Shown here: piece by piece, positions 33,864-41,847 of the stretch
Layout: every line of letters begins with the position of its first letter
How positions within the stretch are numbered: the stretch's first letter is position 1
DNA from: Sphingobium sp. V4
GTDB lineage: Bacteria; Pseudomonadota; Alphaproteobacteria; Sphingomonadales; Sphingomonadaceae
NCBI RefSeq assembly: GCF_029590555.1
Contig: NZ_CP081001.1
Span: forward strand, 2,356,001-2,420,000
Direction: 5' to 3'
Length of the DNA stretch: 64,000 bases
Notes under the pieces: generated by a model
Told to the model about the DNA's origin: nothing
The model's input: only the letters and a program-made list of their open reading frames with translations
The model's database searches: none
Translations under genes and position numbers: made by a program

Positions 33864-35197
33864 GCGACCTCTTCATCATCGGGTCTTCTGGGACGAAGGC
33901 CTATCGCACCATGATGGCCGCCATATCGGAGAATATCGCCAACGCCAGCACCGCCGGCTATGCGCGCCGCACGGTGACGACCGCCGAATCGGGCGCATCG
34001 ACCGCCACCATGTCGCTCTATATCGCGCGCGCCAATTTCGGCGGGACGCAGGTGATGAGCGTCGACCGGGCAAGCGATCCCTATCTGGACGCCACGGTCC
34101 GTTCGACCGGCACGGCGCTGGGCAGCGCGACGGCGCGGCTGCGCTGGCTGACCGACACCGAAACCGCGATGAACGACAGCGGCACCGGCATCGGCCAGCT
34201 GATGACCGGCATGTTCCAGAATATGGAGAAGCTGGCGGCCAGCCCCACGGACACCTCGCTGCGCGTCACCACGCTCGACAGCATCAGCCGCGTGACGCAG
34301 GCGTTCAACCAGACCGCCGCCGACCTTGAACAAGTGTCCGAGGGCATCGCCACCGAAGCGACCGCCTCGGTCGACACGATCAATCGCTCACTGTCCGCGC
34401 TCGCAGACATCAACAACAGCCTGCTGCGCGCCCAGCCCGGCACATCGGCCTATGCGCAGCTGCTCGACAGCCGCGATTCCGCGCTCCAGGACCTGTCCGA
34501 AAATCTGAACGTCACCATCAGCTTCGGCGCGCATGACAGTGCGGAGGTCAGCTTCGGCGGCCAGACGCTGGTCAGCGGCAACAGCGCGGCCAGCCTGGCG
34601 GTGGCCGCCAACAGCGACGGCACGCTCGCGCTCAGCCTGTCCGACGGCACGGCGCTGACCGCGCCCGCCAGCGGGACGCTGGGCGGCCTCTTCTCCGCCG
34701 CGCAGACGGCGACCGATCGCCGCGAGAGCCTCGACACGCTGGCCGAACAATTCGTCACCGACATGAACGCCTGGCACGCGCAGGGCGTGACGGACGGCGG
34801 CACGGCTGGCGCTCCCCTGCTGTCCTACGGCGGCAGCGCGGCGAGCATGGCGGCGCTCATCACCGATCCGGCCGAGCTGGCACTCAAATCCTCCGACGGC
34901 ACGCTCAACGGCAATCTGCTCACGGTCTCGTCGACCCTGCGCGGCAATGGCAGCGTCGAACAGAGCTGGACCTCGCTGGTGTCGACCCACGCGAACCTGC
35001 TGGCGGCGACCCAGGCCGAATATGATACCGCGACCAGCCGCAACGACCAGGCGGTCGCCGCGCGCGAAGCGGTGAGCGGCGTGGACCTGGACATGGAGGC
35101 GGCCGACCTGCTGCGCATCCAGCAAGCCTATTCGGGCTGCGCAAAGGTGCTCCAGATCGCCAAGGAAACCATCGATTCCATCCTGAACATCATCTGA
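33860..35197 (+). CDS. flgK: Hook-filament junction protein FlgK (HAP1)
   Basis: FlgK joins hook to filament. It has 445 residues (E. coli 547). The N-terminal MMAAISENIANASTAGYARR and C-terminal VDLDMEAADLLRIQQAYSGC are the conserved HAP1 ends. The central domain is shorter than in enterobacteria, in line with the short hook and flagellin here. It starts within the last codons of flgJ (ATGA). Confidence 0.95.
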   Translation: MSDLFIIGSSGTKAYRTMMAAISENIANASTAGYARRTVTTAESGASTATMSLYIARANFGGTQVMSVDRASDPYLDATVRSTGTALGSATARLRWLTDTETAMNDSGTGIGQLMTGMFQNMEKLAASPTDTSLRVTTLDSISRVTQAFNQTAADLEQVSEGIATEATASVDTINRSLSALADINNSLLRAQPGTSAYAQLLDSRDSALQDLSENLNVTISFGAHDSAEVSFGGQTLVSGNSAASLAVAANSDGTLALSLSDGTALTAPASGTLGGLFSAAQTATDRRESLDTLAEQFVTDMNAWHAQGVTDGGTAGAPLLSYGGSAASMAALITDPAELALKSSDGTLNGNLLTVSSTLRGNGSVEQSWTSLVSTHANLLAATQAEYDTATSRNDQAVAAREAVSGVDLDMEAADLLRIQQAYSGCAKVLQIAKETIDSILNII

Positions 35198-35215
35198 TCG
35201 GCGAAGGGCTGACCC

Positions 35216-36061
35216 ATGGTAGGCATCACCAACAAGATCATGCTCGCGGAAATGCGCCGGCAGCAGAAATTGTCGCAAAGCATCGTCGACGGGCAGACCG
35301 CGATCTCGACCGGCATCACGCTCAACAAGCCGTCCGACGACGCGCTCGCCTGGGTGCAGGTGTCGGACATCGGCCGGGCGCAGGCGCAGCAGGCCGCGTG
35401 GCAGGCCAATGTCAGCTACGGCACCACCCGCGCCGCCAATGCCGAAGCCAATCTGTCGGAAATCAACAATCTCCTGACCCGCGCGCAGGAACTGGTGACA
35501 TCGGCCCGCAACGGGTCGCTCAACGACACCAGCCGCGCCGCGATCGTCGAGGAAATGACGACGATCCGCACCACCATCGGCGAATTGTTGAACCAGACCG
35601 ACTATCAGGGCACGCCCGTGTTCGACGACGGACAAAGCACGCTGGTGCCCGTCAGCCGCGGCCTCAACCTCGCCGTCGTCGCCACCCGGCAGGAGGTGTC
35701 GGAGGGAATCGACGTCAGCGGCACGCCGATGTCGATCGACGCCATCCTGGCCCAGAGCATCGCCGCGATCGACGGCGGCGTCGACAGCGAGATCGCGACT
35801 TCGCTCGACGGGGTCAAGGCGGCCCAGAGCCACATCACCGTCGAACTGGCGCGGCAGGGCGTGCGCAGCGACCGGCTGGAAGTGGTCGGCACCCGGCTGA
35901 CCGACATCGACCTGACCCTTACCGAGCGACGCGCCGACCTGGAATCGACCGACCTTCAGGATGTCATTTCGCGCGTGCAGGCGCAACTGCTCCAGCTCGA
36001 AGCGGCGCAGTCGGCCTTCGCCCGCATCAACCAGCAGACGCTGTTCGACCTGATCAGCTGA
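35216..36061 (+). CDS. flgL: Hook-filament junction protein FlgL (HAP3)
   Basis: FlgL is the second junction protein, of 281 residues (E. coli 317). It shows flagellin-like ends: N-terminal GITLNKPSDDALAWVQVSDI and the LSEINNLLTRAQELVTSARNG helix, and a C-terminal coil with LQDVISRVQAQLLQLEAAQS. It follows flgK by 18 bases and is the last gene of the flgG transcript. Confidence 0.93.
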   Translation: MVGITNKIMLAEMRRQQKLSQSIVDGQTAISTGITLNKPSDDALAWVQVSDIGRAQAQQAAWQANVSYGTTRAANAEANLSEINNLLTRAQELVTSARNGSLNDTSRAAIVEEMTTIRTTIGELLNQTDYQGTPVFDDGQSTLVPVSRGLNLAVVATRQEVSEGIDVSGTPMSIDAILAQSIAAIDGGVDSEIATSLDGVKAAQSHITVELARQGVRSDRLEVVGTRLTDIDLTLTERRADLESTDLQDVISRVQAQLLQLEAAQSAFARINQQTLFDLIS

Positions 36062-36087
36062 GCGGCGGAAAAAGGCGGCTCCGGTCC

Positions 36088-36114
36088 TAAAGCCGACGCT
36101 AACCAGTCCGTATT
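36088..36114 (+). promoter_or_regulatory. FliA-type promoter of motAB
   Basis: TAAA (36,088-36,091), 15 bases, TCCGTATT (36,107-36,114). The spacing is exact and the -10 is moderate. It lies 74 bases before the motA start. Confidence 0.6.
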
Positions 36115-36187
36115 AACCAGAAACGGACCGGCGCTGTCGAAGGCGCTGACGGAGCCACCGCCTCCGGGCGATATATCGGGGATTTTC

Positions 36188-37051
36188 ATGTTCGCAGTCA
36201 TCGGCCTCGTCGTGCTCATCGTGATGGTGTTCGGCGGCTTCATCTTCACCGGCGGCGACATCGGCCCGGTGCTCCATGCCCTGCCGCACGAAATGCTCAT
36301 CATCGGCGGCGCGGCCGTCGGCGCGCTGATCATCGGCAATTCGGGCGCGGACCTGAAGGCGCTGGGCGGGGGCCTGGCCAAGGTGTTCAAGGGGCCGCAA
36401 TACAAGAAGCAGGATTTTCTCGACTGCATCTTCCTGGTCAGCAAGCTGATGAAGACGCTGCGGGTCGAAGGGCCGGTGGCGCTCGAACCCCATATCGAGG
36501 ATCCGGGCAGCTCGACCATCTTCTCCGAATATCCCAGGCTGATGAAGGACAAGACGCTGATCCACCTGATCAGCGACACGCTGCGCCTGGTCGTCGTCTC
36601 GTCGGGCACGCTCGATCCGCACGCGGTCGAGGAGGTGATGGACAACAGCCTCAAGACCCATCATCACGAAGCGATCAAGCCCGCCGACAATCTCCAGGGG
36701 CTGGCCGACGCGCTCCCCGCGCTGGGCATCGTCGCGGCAGTGCTGGGCGTGGTCAAGACCATGGGGTCGATCGACCAGCCGCCCGCGATCCTGGGTGCGA
36801 TGATCGGCTCGGCGCTGGTCGGCACCTTCCTCGGCGTGCTGCTCGCCTATGGCATGGTCAACCCCTTCGCCAATCGGTGCCGCAGCGTGATCGAGGCCGA
36901 TGGCGCCATCTATCATGTGGTCAAGCAGATCATCATCGCCTCGCTGCACGGCCACCCGCAGCCGCTGGTGATCGAGGCCGCGCGCTCCAGCCTGACCCAT
37001 GCGAACCAGCCGGCCTTCGCCGAGGTGTTCGACGGCATGAGGGGCAAATAA
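36188..37051 (+). CDS. motA: Flagellar motor stator protein MotA
   Basis: MotA is the proton-channel stator subunit that pushes on FliG. It has 287 residues (E. coli 295), with four membrane segments, the cytoplasmic loop including KKQDFLDCIFLVSKLMKTLR, and the conserved NLQGLADALPALGIVAAVLG and GTFLGVLLAYGMVNP blocks. It lies 3 bases before motB. This is the classical stator; a second, PomA-like pair is at 26,326-27,500. Confidence 0.96.
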   Translation: MFAVIGLVVLIVMVFGGFIFTGGDIGPVLHALPHEMLIIGGAAVGALIIGNSGADLKALGGGLAKVFKGPQYKKQDFLDCIFLVSKLMKTLRVEGPVALEPHIEDPGSSTIFSEYPRLMKDKTLIHLISDTLRLVVVSSGTLDPHAVEEVMDNSLKTHHHEAIKPADNLQGLADALPALGIVAAVLGVVKTMGSIDQPPAILGAMIGSALVGTFLGVLLAYGMVNPFANRCRSVIEADGAIYHVVKQIIIASLHGHPQPLVIEAARSSLTHANQPAFAEVFDGMRGK

Positions 37052-37054
37052 GCC

Positions 37055-38104
37055 ATGGCGGACAAGAAGCGCGGCGCGAACGAGCCGGAACCGCGGCCGA
37101 TCATCGTCAAGAAGATCATCGTCGATGGCCATGGCGGTCATCATGGCGGCGCCTGGAAGGTCGCCTATGCCGACTTCGTGACCGCGATGATGGCCTTCTT
37201 CCTGCTGATGTGGCTGCTGGGCGCGACCACCGAAAAGCAGCGCAAGGCGCTGGCCGACTATTTCACGCCTACGCTGGTCGAATTGAAGATGGCGTCGGCG
37301 GGTTCGACCGGCCTGTTGGGCGGCGACAGCCTGACGGGCAAGGAAAATTACCCGACCACCGGCGGCCAGGGCAATCTTTCCATCACCATCCCGCGCGATG
37401 CGACCGGCACCAAGGACCAGGGTGGCAAGGCGATGCGCGCCGCCGACCGGCAGAAGTTCGAATCGATCAAGAAGAGCCTGGAAGAGCGTATGATGCGCAA
37501 GGGGCTGGGCAAGCTGCGCAAGAATGTGCGCTTCACCGAAACCCGCGAAGGGTTGCGCATCGACCTGATCGACGAGGCTGATTTCGCGATGTTCGCGATG
37601 GGCACCGACCGGCTGCTGCCCGAAGCGCGCACGCTGGTGAGCGAAGTCGCCACCGTCCTCCAGACCATGCCCAACGCCCTGATCGTGCGCGGCCATACTG
37701 ATGCCCTGCCCTATGCGGCGGGTCGCACGATGAACAATTGGCGCCTCTCCTCCGCCCGCGCCGAAGCCACGCGCCAGGCGCTTGCCGATACCGGCATCGG
37801 CAATGACCGCTTCGCCCGGATCGAGGGCGTGGCCGACCGCGAGCCTTTCATGAAGGCCGACGCCTATGACCCGCGCAACCGGCGCATGTCGATCATCCTG
37901 GGCTGGAGCCGCGGCGGCAACGACGCCGGCGACGAAGAGATGGACGCAGCGACCAAGGCGGCGATCAAGGAACGCGACGACCCGATGCGCGTGGCGCGGG
38001 AACAGGCGACGAAACTCGACATGGGCGGCACCGGCCTGCCCGCCGGCGCGGCGCTCATCAACCCCAGCGCGCCCGGCACGTCGAGCAAGCCGGGCAAGCA
38101 TTGA
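37055..38104 (+). CDS. motB: Flagellar motor stator protein MotB
   Basis: MotB is the stator subunit anchored to peptidoglycan. It has 349 residues. The membrane helix WKVAYADFVTAMMAFFLLMW carries the proton-binding Asp40. The OmpA-like C-terminal domain has the intact VRGHTDALPY and NNWRLSSARAEATRQAL motifs. A flexible tail rich in Gly, Ser and Pro follows. A short hairpin (TGACGCC/GGCGTCA) overlaps the stop codon. Confidence 0.96.
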   Translation: MADKKRGANEPEPRPIIVKKIIVDGHGGHHGGAWKVAYADFVTAMMAFFLLMWLLGATTEKQRKALADYFTPTLVELKMASAGSTGLLGGDSLTGKENYPTTGGQGNLSITIPRDATGTKDQGGKAMRAADRQKFESIKKSLEERMMRKGLGKLRKNVRFTETREGLRIDLIDEADFAMFAMGTDRLLPEARTLVSEVATVLQTMPNALIVRGHTDALPYAAGRTMNNWRLSSARAEATRQALADTGIGNDRFARIEGVADREPFMKADAYDPRNRRMSIILGWSRGGNDAGDEEMDAATKAAIKERDDPMRVAREQATKLDMGGTGLPAGAALINPSAPGTSSKPGKH

Positions 38105-38169
38105 CGCCCGGAAACGGCGTCAAGGCGCGCAAATTCCGCGTGACATAGGGTGCCCTTTCGACTAAGGGC

Positions 38170-38265
38170 CGCCCAGCGGACCCCGGCAGCAATGCCGGCG
38201 GTCTTCCGTCCGAGACAGCTGGTGAAGGGAATATGCCCTTCTTAATGTCCAGCCTAGACGGGGAA
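38170..38265 (+). ncRNA. Ribosomal protein L10 leader
   Basis: The leader of rplJ contains GACAGCTGGTGAAGGG, a short hairpin (GAAGGGAATATGCCCTTC) and TTCTTAATGTCCAGCCTAGA. The GACAGC..GG and UUCUUAAUGUCC..GCC elements pair as in the known L10-leader RNA. It should bind the L10(L12)4 complex for autogenous control. The whole stretch 38,105-38,431 is this leader plus the attenuator, with no gene. Confidence 0.8.
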
Positions 38266-38360
38266 AAGTTCTTCACCGAACGGGCGCCTGCGTCCGATTC
38301 GGGTCTGCCTGTTTCCTTTTGGGCGCGGGCCAGTCGATCTCTCCCCTTCGGACTTGGTGC

Positions 38361-38384
38361 CCCGGGCCGCAACGCCCGGGTTTT
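38361..38384 (+). terminator. Attenuator before rplJ
   Basis: CCCGGGC-CGCAAC-GCCCGGG followed by TTTT: a strong intrinsic hairpin in the rplJ leader, 48 bases before the gene. It probably works with the L10 leader as a transcription attenuator. Confidence 0.75.
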
Positions 38385-38431
38385 AGTCGTTCGCCGATGC
38401 CAAGTCGGCGGACATGAAGTGGAGTAATGGC

Positions 38432-38947
38432 ATGGATCGTAATCAGAAAGCTGAGGTCGTTTCCGCGCTGAACGCAGAGCTGGCAGAAGTTGGCGTGGTC
38501 GTCGTGACCCGCAACCTCGGCATGACCGTCGCCCAGTCGACCGTCCTGCGCCAGAAGATGCGCGAAGCCGGTGCGTCCTACAAGGTTACGAAGAACCGCC
38601 TCGCCCGTATCGCCCTTGATGGCACCGCCTACGGCTCGATCAGCGACCTGCTGACCGGCCCCGTCGGCCTCGCCACCTCGGCCGACCCGGTCGCAGCCGC
38701 CAAGGTTGCGGTCGAATTCGCGAAGACCAACGACAAGATCGAGATCGTTGGCGGCGCGATGGGCGAAATGCTGCTCGATGCGGAGGGCGTCAAGGCCCTG
38801 GCGTCGATGCCGTCGCTGGATGAACTGCGTGCGAAGCTGGTCGGCCTTCTGGTCGCCCCGGCTACCAAGCTCGCAACCGTCACCCAGGCGCCGGCCGCGC
38901 AGCTCGCGCGTGTCTTCAACGCCTATGCGGAGAAGGAAGCGGCCTGA
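38432..38947 (+). CDS. rplJ: 50S ribosomal protein L10
   Basis: L10 is the base of the ribosomal L7/L12 stalk. The start is the ATG at 38,432, after GGAG, giving 171 residues beginning MDRNQKAEVV. The RNA-binding part includes YKVTKNRLARIAL near 55-67. The C-terminal helix that binds L12 dimers includes QLARVFNAYAEKEAA. It is co-transcribed with rplL 70 bases downstream. Confidence 0.97.
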   Translation: MDRNQKAEVVSALNAELAEVGVVVVTRNLGMTVAQSTVLRQKMREAGASYKVTKNRLARIALDGTAYGSISDLLTGPVGLATSADPVAAAKVAVEFAKTNDKIEIVGGAMGEMLLDAEGVKALASMPSLDELRAKLVGLLVAPATKLATVTQAPAAQLARVFNAYAEKEAA

Positions 38948-39017
38948 GCCGTTCCCCATCCGATTTTTTTGACCCTCATCTGACGGGGCGCATCGCCCCA
39001 TATAAGGAAATTGACAA

Positions 39018-39392
39018 ATGGCAGACATCAACGCTCTGGTCGATCAGCTTTCGGCCCTCACCGTCCTCGAAGCCGCTGAGCTGTCGAAGGCTCTGGAAGA
39101 AAAGTGGGGCGTTTCGGCCGCCGCTGCCGTCGCCGTCGCCGGCCCGGCCGCTGCCGCTGCCGCTCCGGCCGCTGAAGAGCAGACCGAATTCGACGTCGTC
39201 CTGACCGGCGACGGCGGCAAGAAGATCAACGTCATCAAGGAAGTCCGCGCCATCACCGGCCTGGGCCTGACCGAAGCCAAGGCTCTGGTCGAAGGCGCTC
39301 CGAAGGCCGTCAAGGAAGGCGTGAACAAGGACGAAGCCGAGAAGATCAAGAAGCAGCTGGAAGAAGCCGGCGCCACCGTCGAGCTGAAGTAA
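39018..39392 (+). CDS. rplL: 50S ribosomal protein L7/L12
   Basis: L7/L12 is the stalk protein that recruits translation factors. It has 124 residues: the N-terminal dimerisation domain ([20 protein letters not shown]), an Ala-rich hinge (about 34-54), and the C-terminal factor-binding domain with [21 protein letters not shown] terminator follows, and rpoB is not next to it. Confidence 0.98.
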   Translation: MADINALVDQLSALTVLEAAELSKALEEKWGVSAAAAVAVAGPAAAAAAPAAEEQTEFDVVLTGDGGKKINVIKEVRAITGLGLTEAKALVEGAPKAVKEGVNKDEAEKIKKQLEEAGATVELK

Positions 39393-39455
39393 TCGGCTCC
39401 GCCTCGCGGCAGAAAAGCTCGCGAGGCGAACCGATCCGGTTCCAGCCGGAGAATG

Positions 39456-39485
39456 GGGCGGCGCCTTCGGGTGGCCGCCCTTTTT
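39456..39485 (+). terminator. Rho-independent terminator after rplL
   Basis: GGGCGGC, a 11-base loop, GCCGCCC, then TTTTT. It lies 64 bases after the rplL stop and ends the rplJL transcript. Confidence 0.85.
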
Positions 39486-39545
39486 CTTGCGCGGCGCAGA
39501 TGGCGCACCCTCCGCATGGCGCGGCGGCCACCCCGAGTCCCGGGC

Positions 39546-40661
39546 CTAGCCGTTCGGGACGATCAGATATTTCTCCCCCGTGCGCCGCGCATTGTAGGCC
39601 AGCACCGCGTCCCGCGTCAGCGCGTCCTCGAGCGAGAGTCGCGCCTTGTAGGGGCTGGCGAAGGTGGTGGTGAGATTGTCGCGCACCCGCTGGCGCATCC
39701 GCTCCACCGTCTCTCCGCCCGCACGCTGGAGGAAGGGGAAGAGCAGCCAGCCCCCCACGGTCCAGCTGAAACCGAAGCTGCGGTTGAGGATCGTCGGCGC
39801 CATGTCGAGCGCGCCATAGATATAAGCCTGCTTGAGCGTGTCGGAACCATAGCGGCTATAGGCGCCGTTCTTGCTGGCAGCCTGCTCCATCGCGTGCAGG
39901 ATCTGGCCCACCAGCGCACCGCCGCCGATCGCGTCGAAGGCGATGGTGGCCCCGGTCGCCTCGATCGCGGACTGGAGCTGCGCCCGAAAATCCTCGCGCG
40001 AACTGTCCAGCACATGCTCGGCCCCCAGCGCCTTCAGCGTTTCCGCCTGCGCCTGGCTGCGGACGATATTGACCAGCGGGATCTGGTCCTCCCGGCAGAT
40101 ACGCACCAGCATCTGGCCGAGGTTGGACGCGGCGGCGGTGTGGACGATCGCCTTGTGCCCGTCACGCCGCATCGTTTCGACAAAGCCCAGCGCGGTCATG
40201 GGATTGACGAAGGCGGATGCGCCCTGCTCCGCGCTCGCCCCATCCGGCAACGCCATGACGGATCGTGCATCGACCAGCCGATATTGCGCGAACATGCCGC
40301 CCGGCACGCATGTCACCAGCTTGCCGATCAGCGCCTGCGCCTCGGGGGCATCGCCGGCCGCGATGACCGTCCCCGCACCCTCGTTACCGACCGCCATCGC
40401 CTGCCCGATCCGTGCGGCCATGGCGCGGCGCGCAGCATCGGGCATCTGCGCCACGATCCGGCCCTCGCCGTAATCCGCATTCCCGACATCGGCCGGGCCG
40501 AACAGCAGGCCAAGGTCGGACGGGTTGATCGGCGCGGCCTCGACCCGGACCAATAGCTCATGCCCGGTGGGCGGCGGCAGGCTTTCCTCGGCCAGTTCGA
40601 CGGTCAACCGGCCATCCTCGGCCAAGGTGGACAGGATCTTGAGGCCGCGCGTGTCGCCCAT
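39546..40661 (-). CDS. Quinone oxidoreductase-like zinc-binding dehydrogenase (MDR family)
   Basis: This is a medium-chain dehydrogenase/reductase of the NADPH:quinone reductase/crotonyl-CoA reductase type. I set the start at the ATG at 40,661 because AAGGAG lies 7 bases upstream, giving 371 residues; a longer frame to 40,925 is not supported. An N-terminal GroES-like domain includes VEAAPINPSDLGLLFG near 38-53, followed by a Rossmann part with HTAAASNLGQMLVRI near 185 and FDAIGGG near 255. No clear zinc-cysteine cluster is seen. The substrate is unknown. Confidence 0.82.
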   Translation of the reverse strand: MGDTRGLKILSTLAEDGRLTVELAEESLPPPTGHELLVRVEAAPINPSDLGLLFGPADVGNADYGEGRIVAQMPDAARRAMAARIGQAMAVGNEGAGTVIAAGDAPEAQALIGKLVTCVPGGMFAQYRLVDARSVMALPDGASAEQGASAFVNPMTALGFVETMRRDGHKAIVHTAAASNLGQMLVRICREDQIPLVNIVRSQAQAETLKALGAEHVLDSSREDFRAQLQSAIEATGATIAFDAIGGGALVGQILHAMEQAASKNGAYSRYGSDTLKQAYIYGALDMAPTILNRSFGFSWTVGGWLLFPFLQRAGGETVERMRQRVRDNLTTTFASPYKARLSLEDALTRDAVLAYNARRTGEKYLIVPNG

Positions 40662-40741
40662 CGGGATGCTCCTTATCATGTGAGGACCAGGAGGTAGGCA
40701 GCCGGGCGGCGAAGACAAGCTGGCAGAAACGCGCGGTCGGG

Positions 40742-41416
40742 TCAGGCCGACGGTTTGTCCCGATACTGCGCCGGGAACATCGACCGCAAGGCCGCCAGCT
40801 TGGGCTTGTCCCAGCGCAGGATATAGGGATGCAGCGGGTTCTTGCGCATGAAGTCCTGATGGTCGCGCCCTGCATCCTGGAAGCCGGTAAACGGCTCCAC
40901 CCGCGTCACGATCGGGTCGCGCCACAGGCCGGACTGGCCGAGCTGGACCAGATAGGCCCGCGCCGCCCGCTCCTGCTCCCCATTCAGCGGGAAGAGCGCG
41001 CTGCGATATTGGGTGCCATGGTCCGGCCCCTGATGATTGAGCGTGGTGGGATCGGCGATCACCGAAAAAAAGATGCGGAGCAGGCTGCCATAGCTGATCT
41101 GGGCCGGGTCATAGGTGACGCGGACCGCTTCGGCAAAGCCGGTATCGCCGCCGCTCACGGCCGCATAGTCGACCCGGCGGCCCTTGGGACCACCGGCAAA
41201 GCCCGATACGGCGAGCTGGACGCCTTTGACGTGGGAGAATACCCCCTCGACGCCCCAATAGCAGCCGCCAGCGAAAACCGCCGTTTCGAGCCGGCGCGAG
41301 GGCGCGGCATCCACCTTGGGGACAGGCGCCTGGACGGCGCGTTCGGCGTGCAGCGGGGAAGCGGCGGCAAGCGCCGCGAGCAAAAGAAGGAACGGAGCCT
41401 TAGAGCGCCGCGTCAT
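40742..41416 (-). CDS. msrA: Exported peptide methionine sulfoxide reductase MsrA
   Basis: MsrA reduces methionine-S-sulfoxide in proteins. The 224 residues include a signal peptide (about 1-24, ending PLHA), so this copy acts in the periplasm. The active-site motif is GGCYWG with Cys52 (more often GCFWG). Other family blocks are TGFAEAVRVTYDP, FFSVIADPTTLNHQGPDHGTQYRSA and a C-terminal FPAQYRDKPSA. It overlaps the end of the small membrane-protein gene by 17 bases. Confidence 0.94.
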   Translation of the reverse strand: MTRRSKAPFLLLLAALAAASPLHAERAVQAPVPKVDAAPSRRLETAVFAGGCYWGVEGVFSHVKGVQLAVSGFAGGPKGRRVDYAAVSGGDTGFAEAVRVTYDPAQISYGSLLRIFFSVIADPTTLNHQGPDHGTQYRSALFPLNGEQERAARAYLVQLGQSGLWRDPIVTRVEPFTGFQDAGRDHQDFMRKNPLHPYILRWDKPKLAALRSMFPAQYRDKPSA

Positions 41417-41552
41417 GGGTCGAGGTCGCCGCGATCGCGGTCGAGCTGAGCACCGGCTGCTCTTCGGGCTGGAGCAGGAACATGCCGACAGCGCCGATCG
41501 CGAACCCGCCCATGAAGCGCAGGAACAGGTCGGATTTGAGGAACGCCATCAT
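41400..41552 (-). CDS. Small single-pass membrane protein upstream of msrA
   Basis: I do not recognise this 50-residue product. It starts at the ATG at 41,552, after GAAAGG. One hydrophobic segment (about 8-26, LFLRFMGGFAIGAVGMFLL) is followed by a short Ser/Thr/Ala-rich tail. Its last 17 bases overlap the start of msrA, so translation is probably coupled. It could anchor or tune the exported reductase; that is only inference from position. The 295 bases upstream contain a terminator and no other gene. Confidence 0.6.
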   Translation of the reverse strand: MMAFLKSDLFLRFMGGFAIGAVGMFLLQPEEQPVLSSTAIAATSTHDAAL

Positions 41553-41790
41553 GGCCAACGCCTTTCTACCATAGTCTGCCGGTCGTGCCGGCTCTCCGGC
41601 TATGTCCATGCGCCTTGCCCCTTACTGAACGGTCCGGGCTGCGGGAGCAGCTTTCGACCAATGTGGGCAGGTGAACGACGAACGAAGCCTGTTATTCAGT
41701 TTTTATACGCAACGGGCATATAGACCGCCCTGCGACAATCGCAAGACGGCGTGCGGGGAAAAAGACCGTTTCCATTTTTTGCCGGGACAG

Positions 41791-41818
41791 AAAAACCGGC
41801 GATTTCGCGCCGGTTTTT
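41791..41818. terminator. Bidirectional terminator
   Basis: AAAAACCGGCG-ATTTCG-CGCCGGTTTTT: a perfect 11-base inverted repeat with A/T tails on both strands. It lies 30 bases after the aminotransferase stop and serves that gene. Confidence 0.85.
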
Positions 41819-41847
41819 CCTGCATCGCCCAGCGAAGCGTCGCCGGC

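Noticed and set aside
36102..36118. CtrA-like pair TAACC ... TTAACC before motA
   Set aside because: The repeat period is 14 bases, not the 11 expected for CtrA; a FliA-type promoter fits better.
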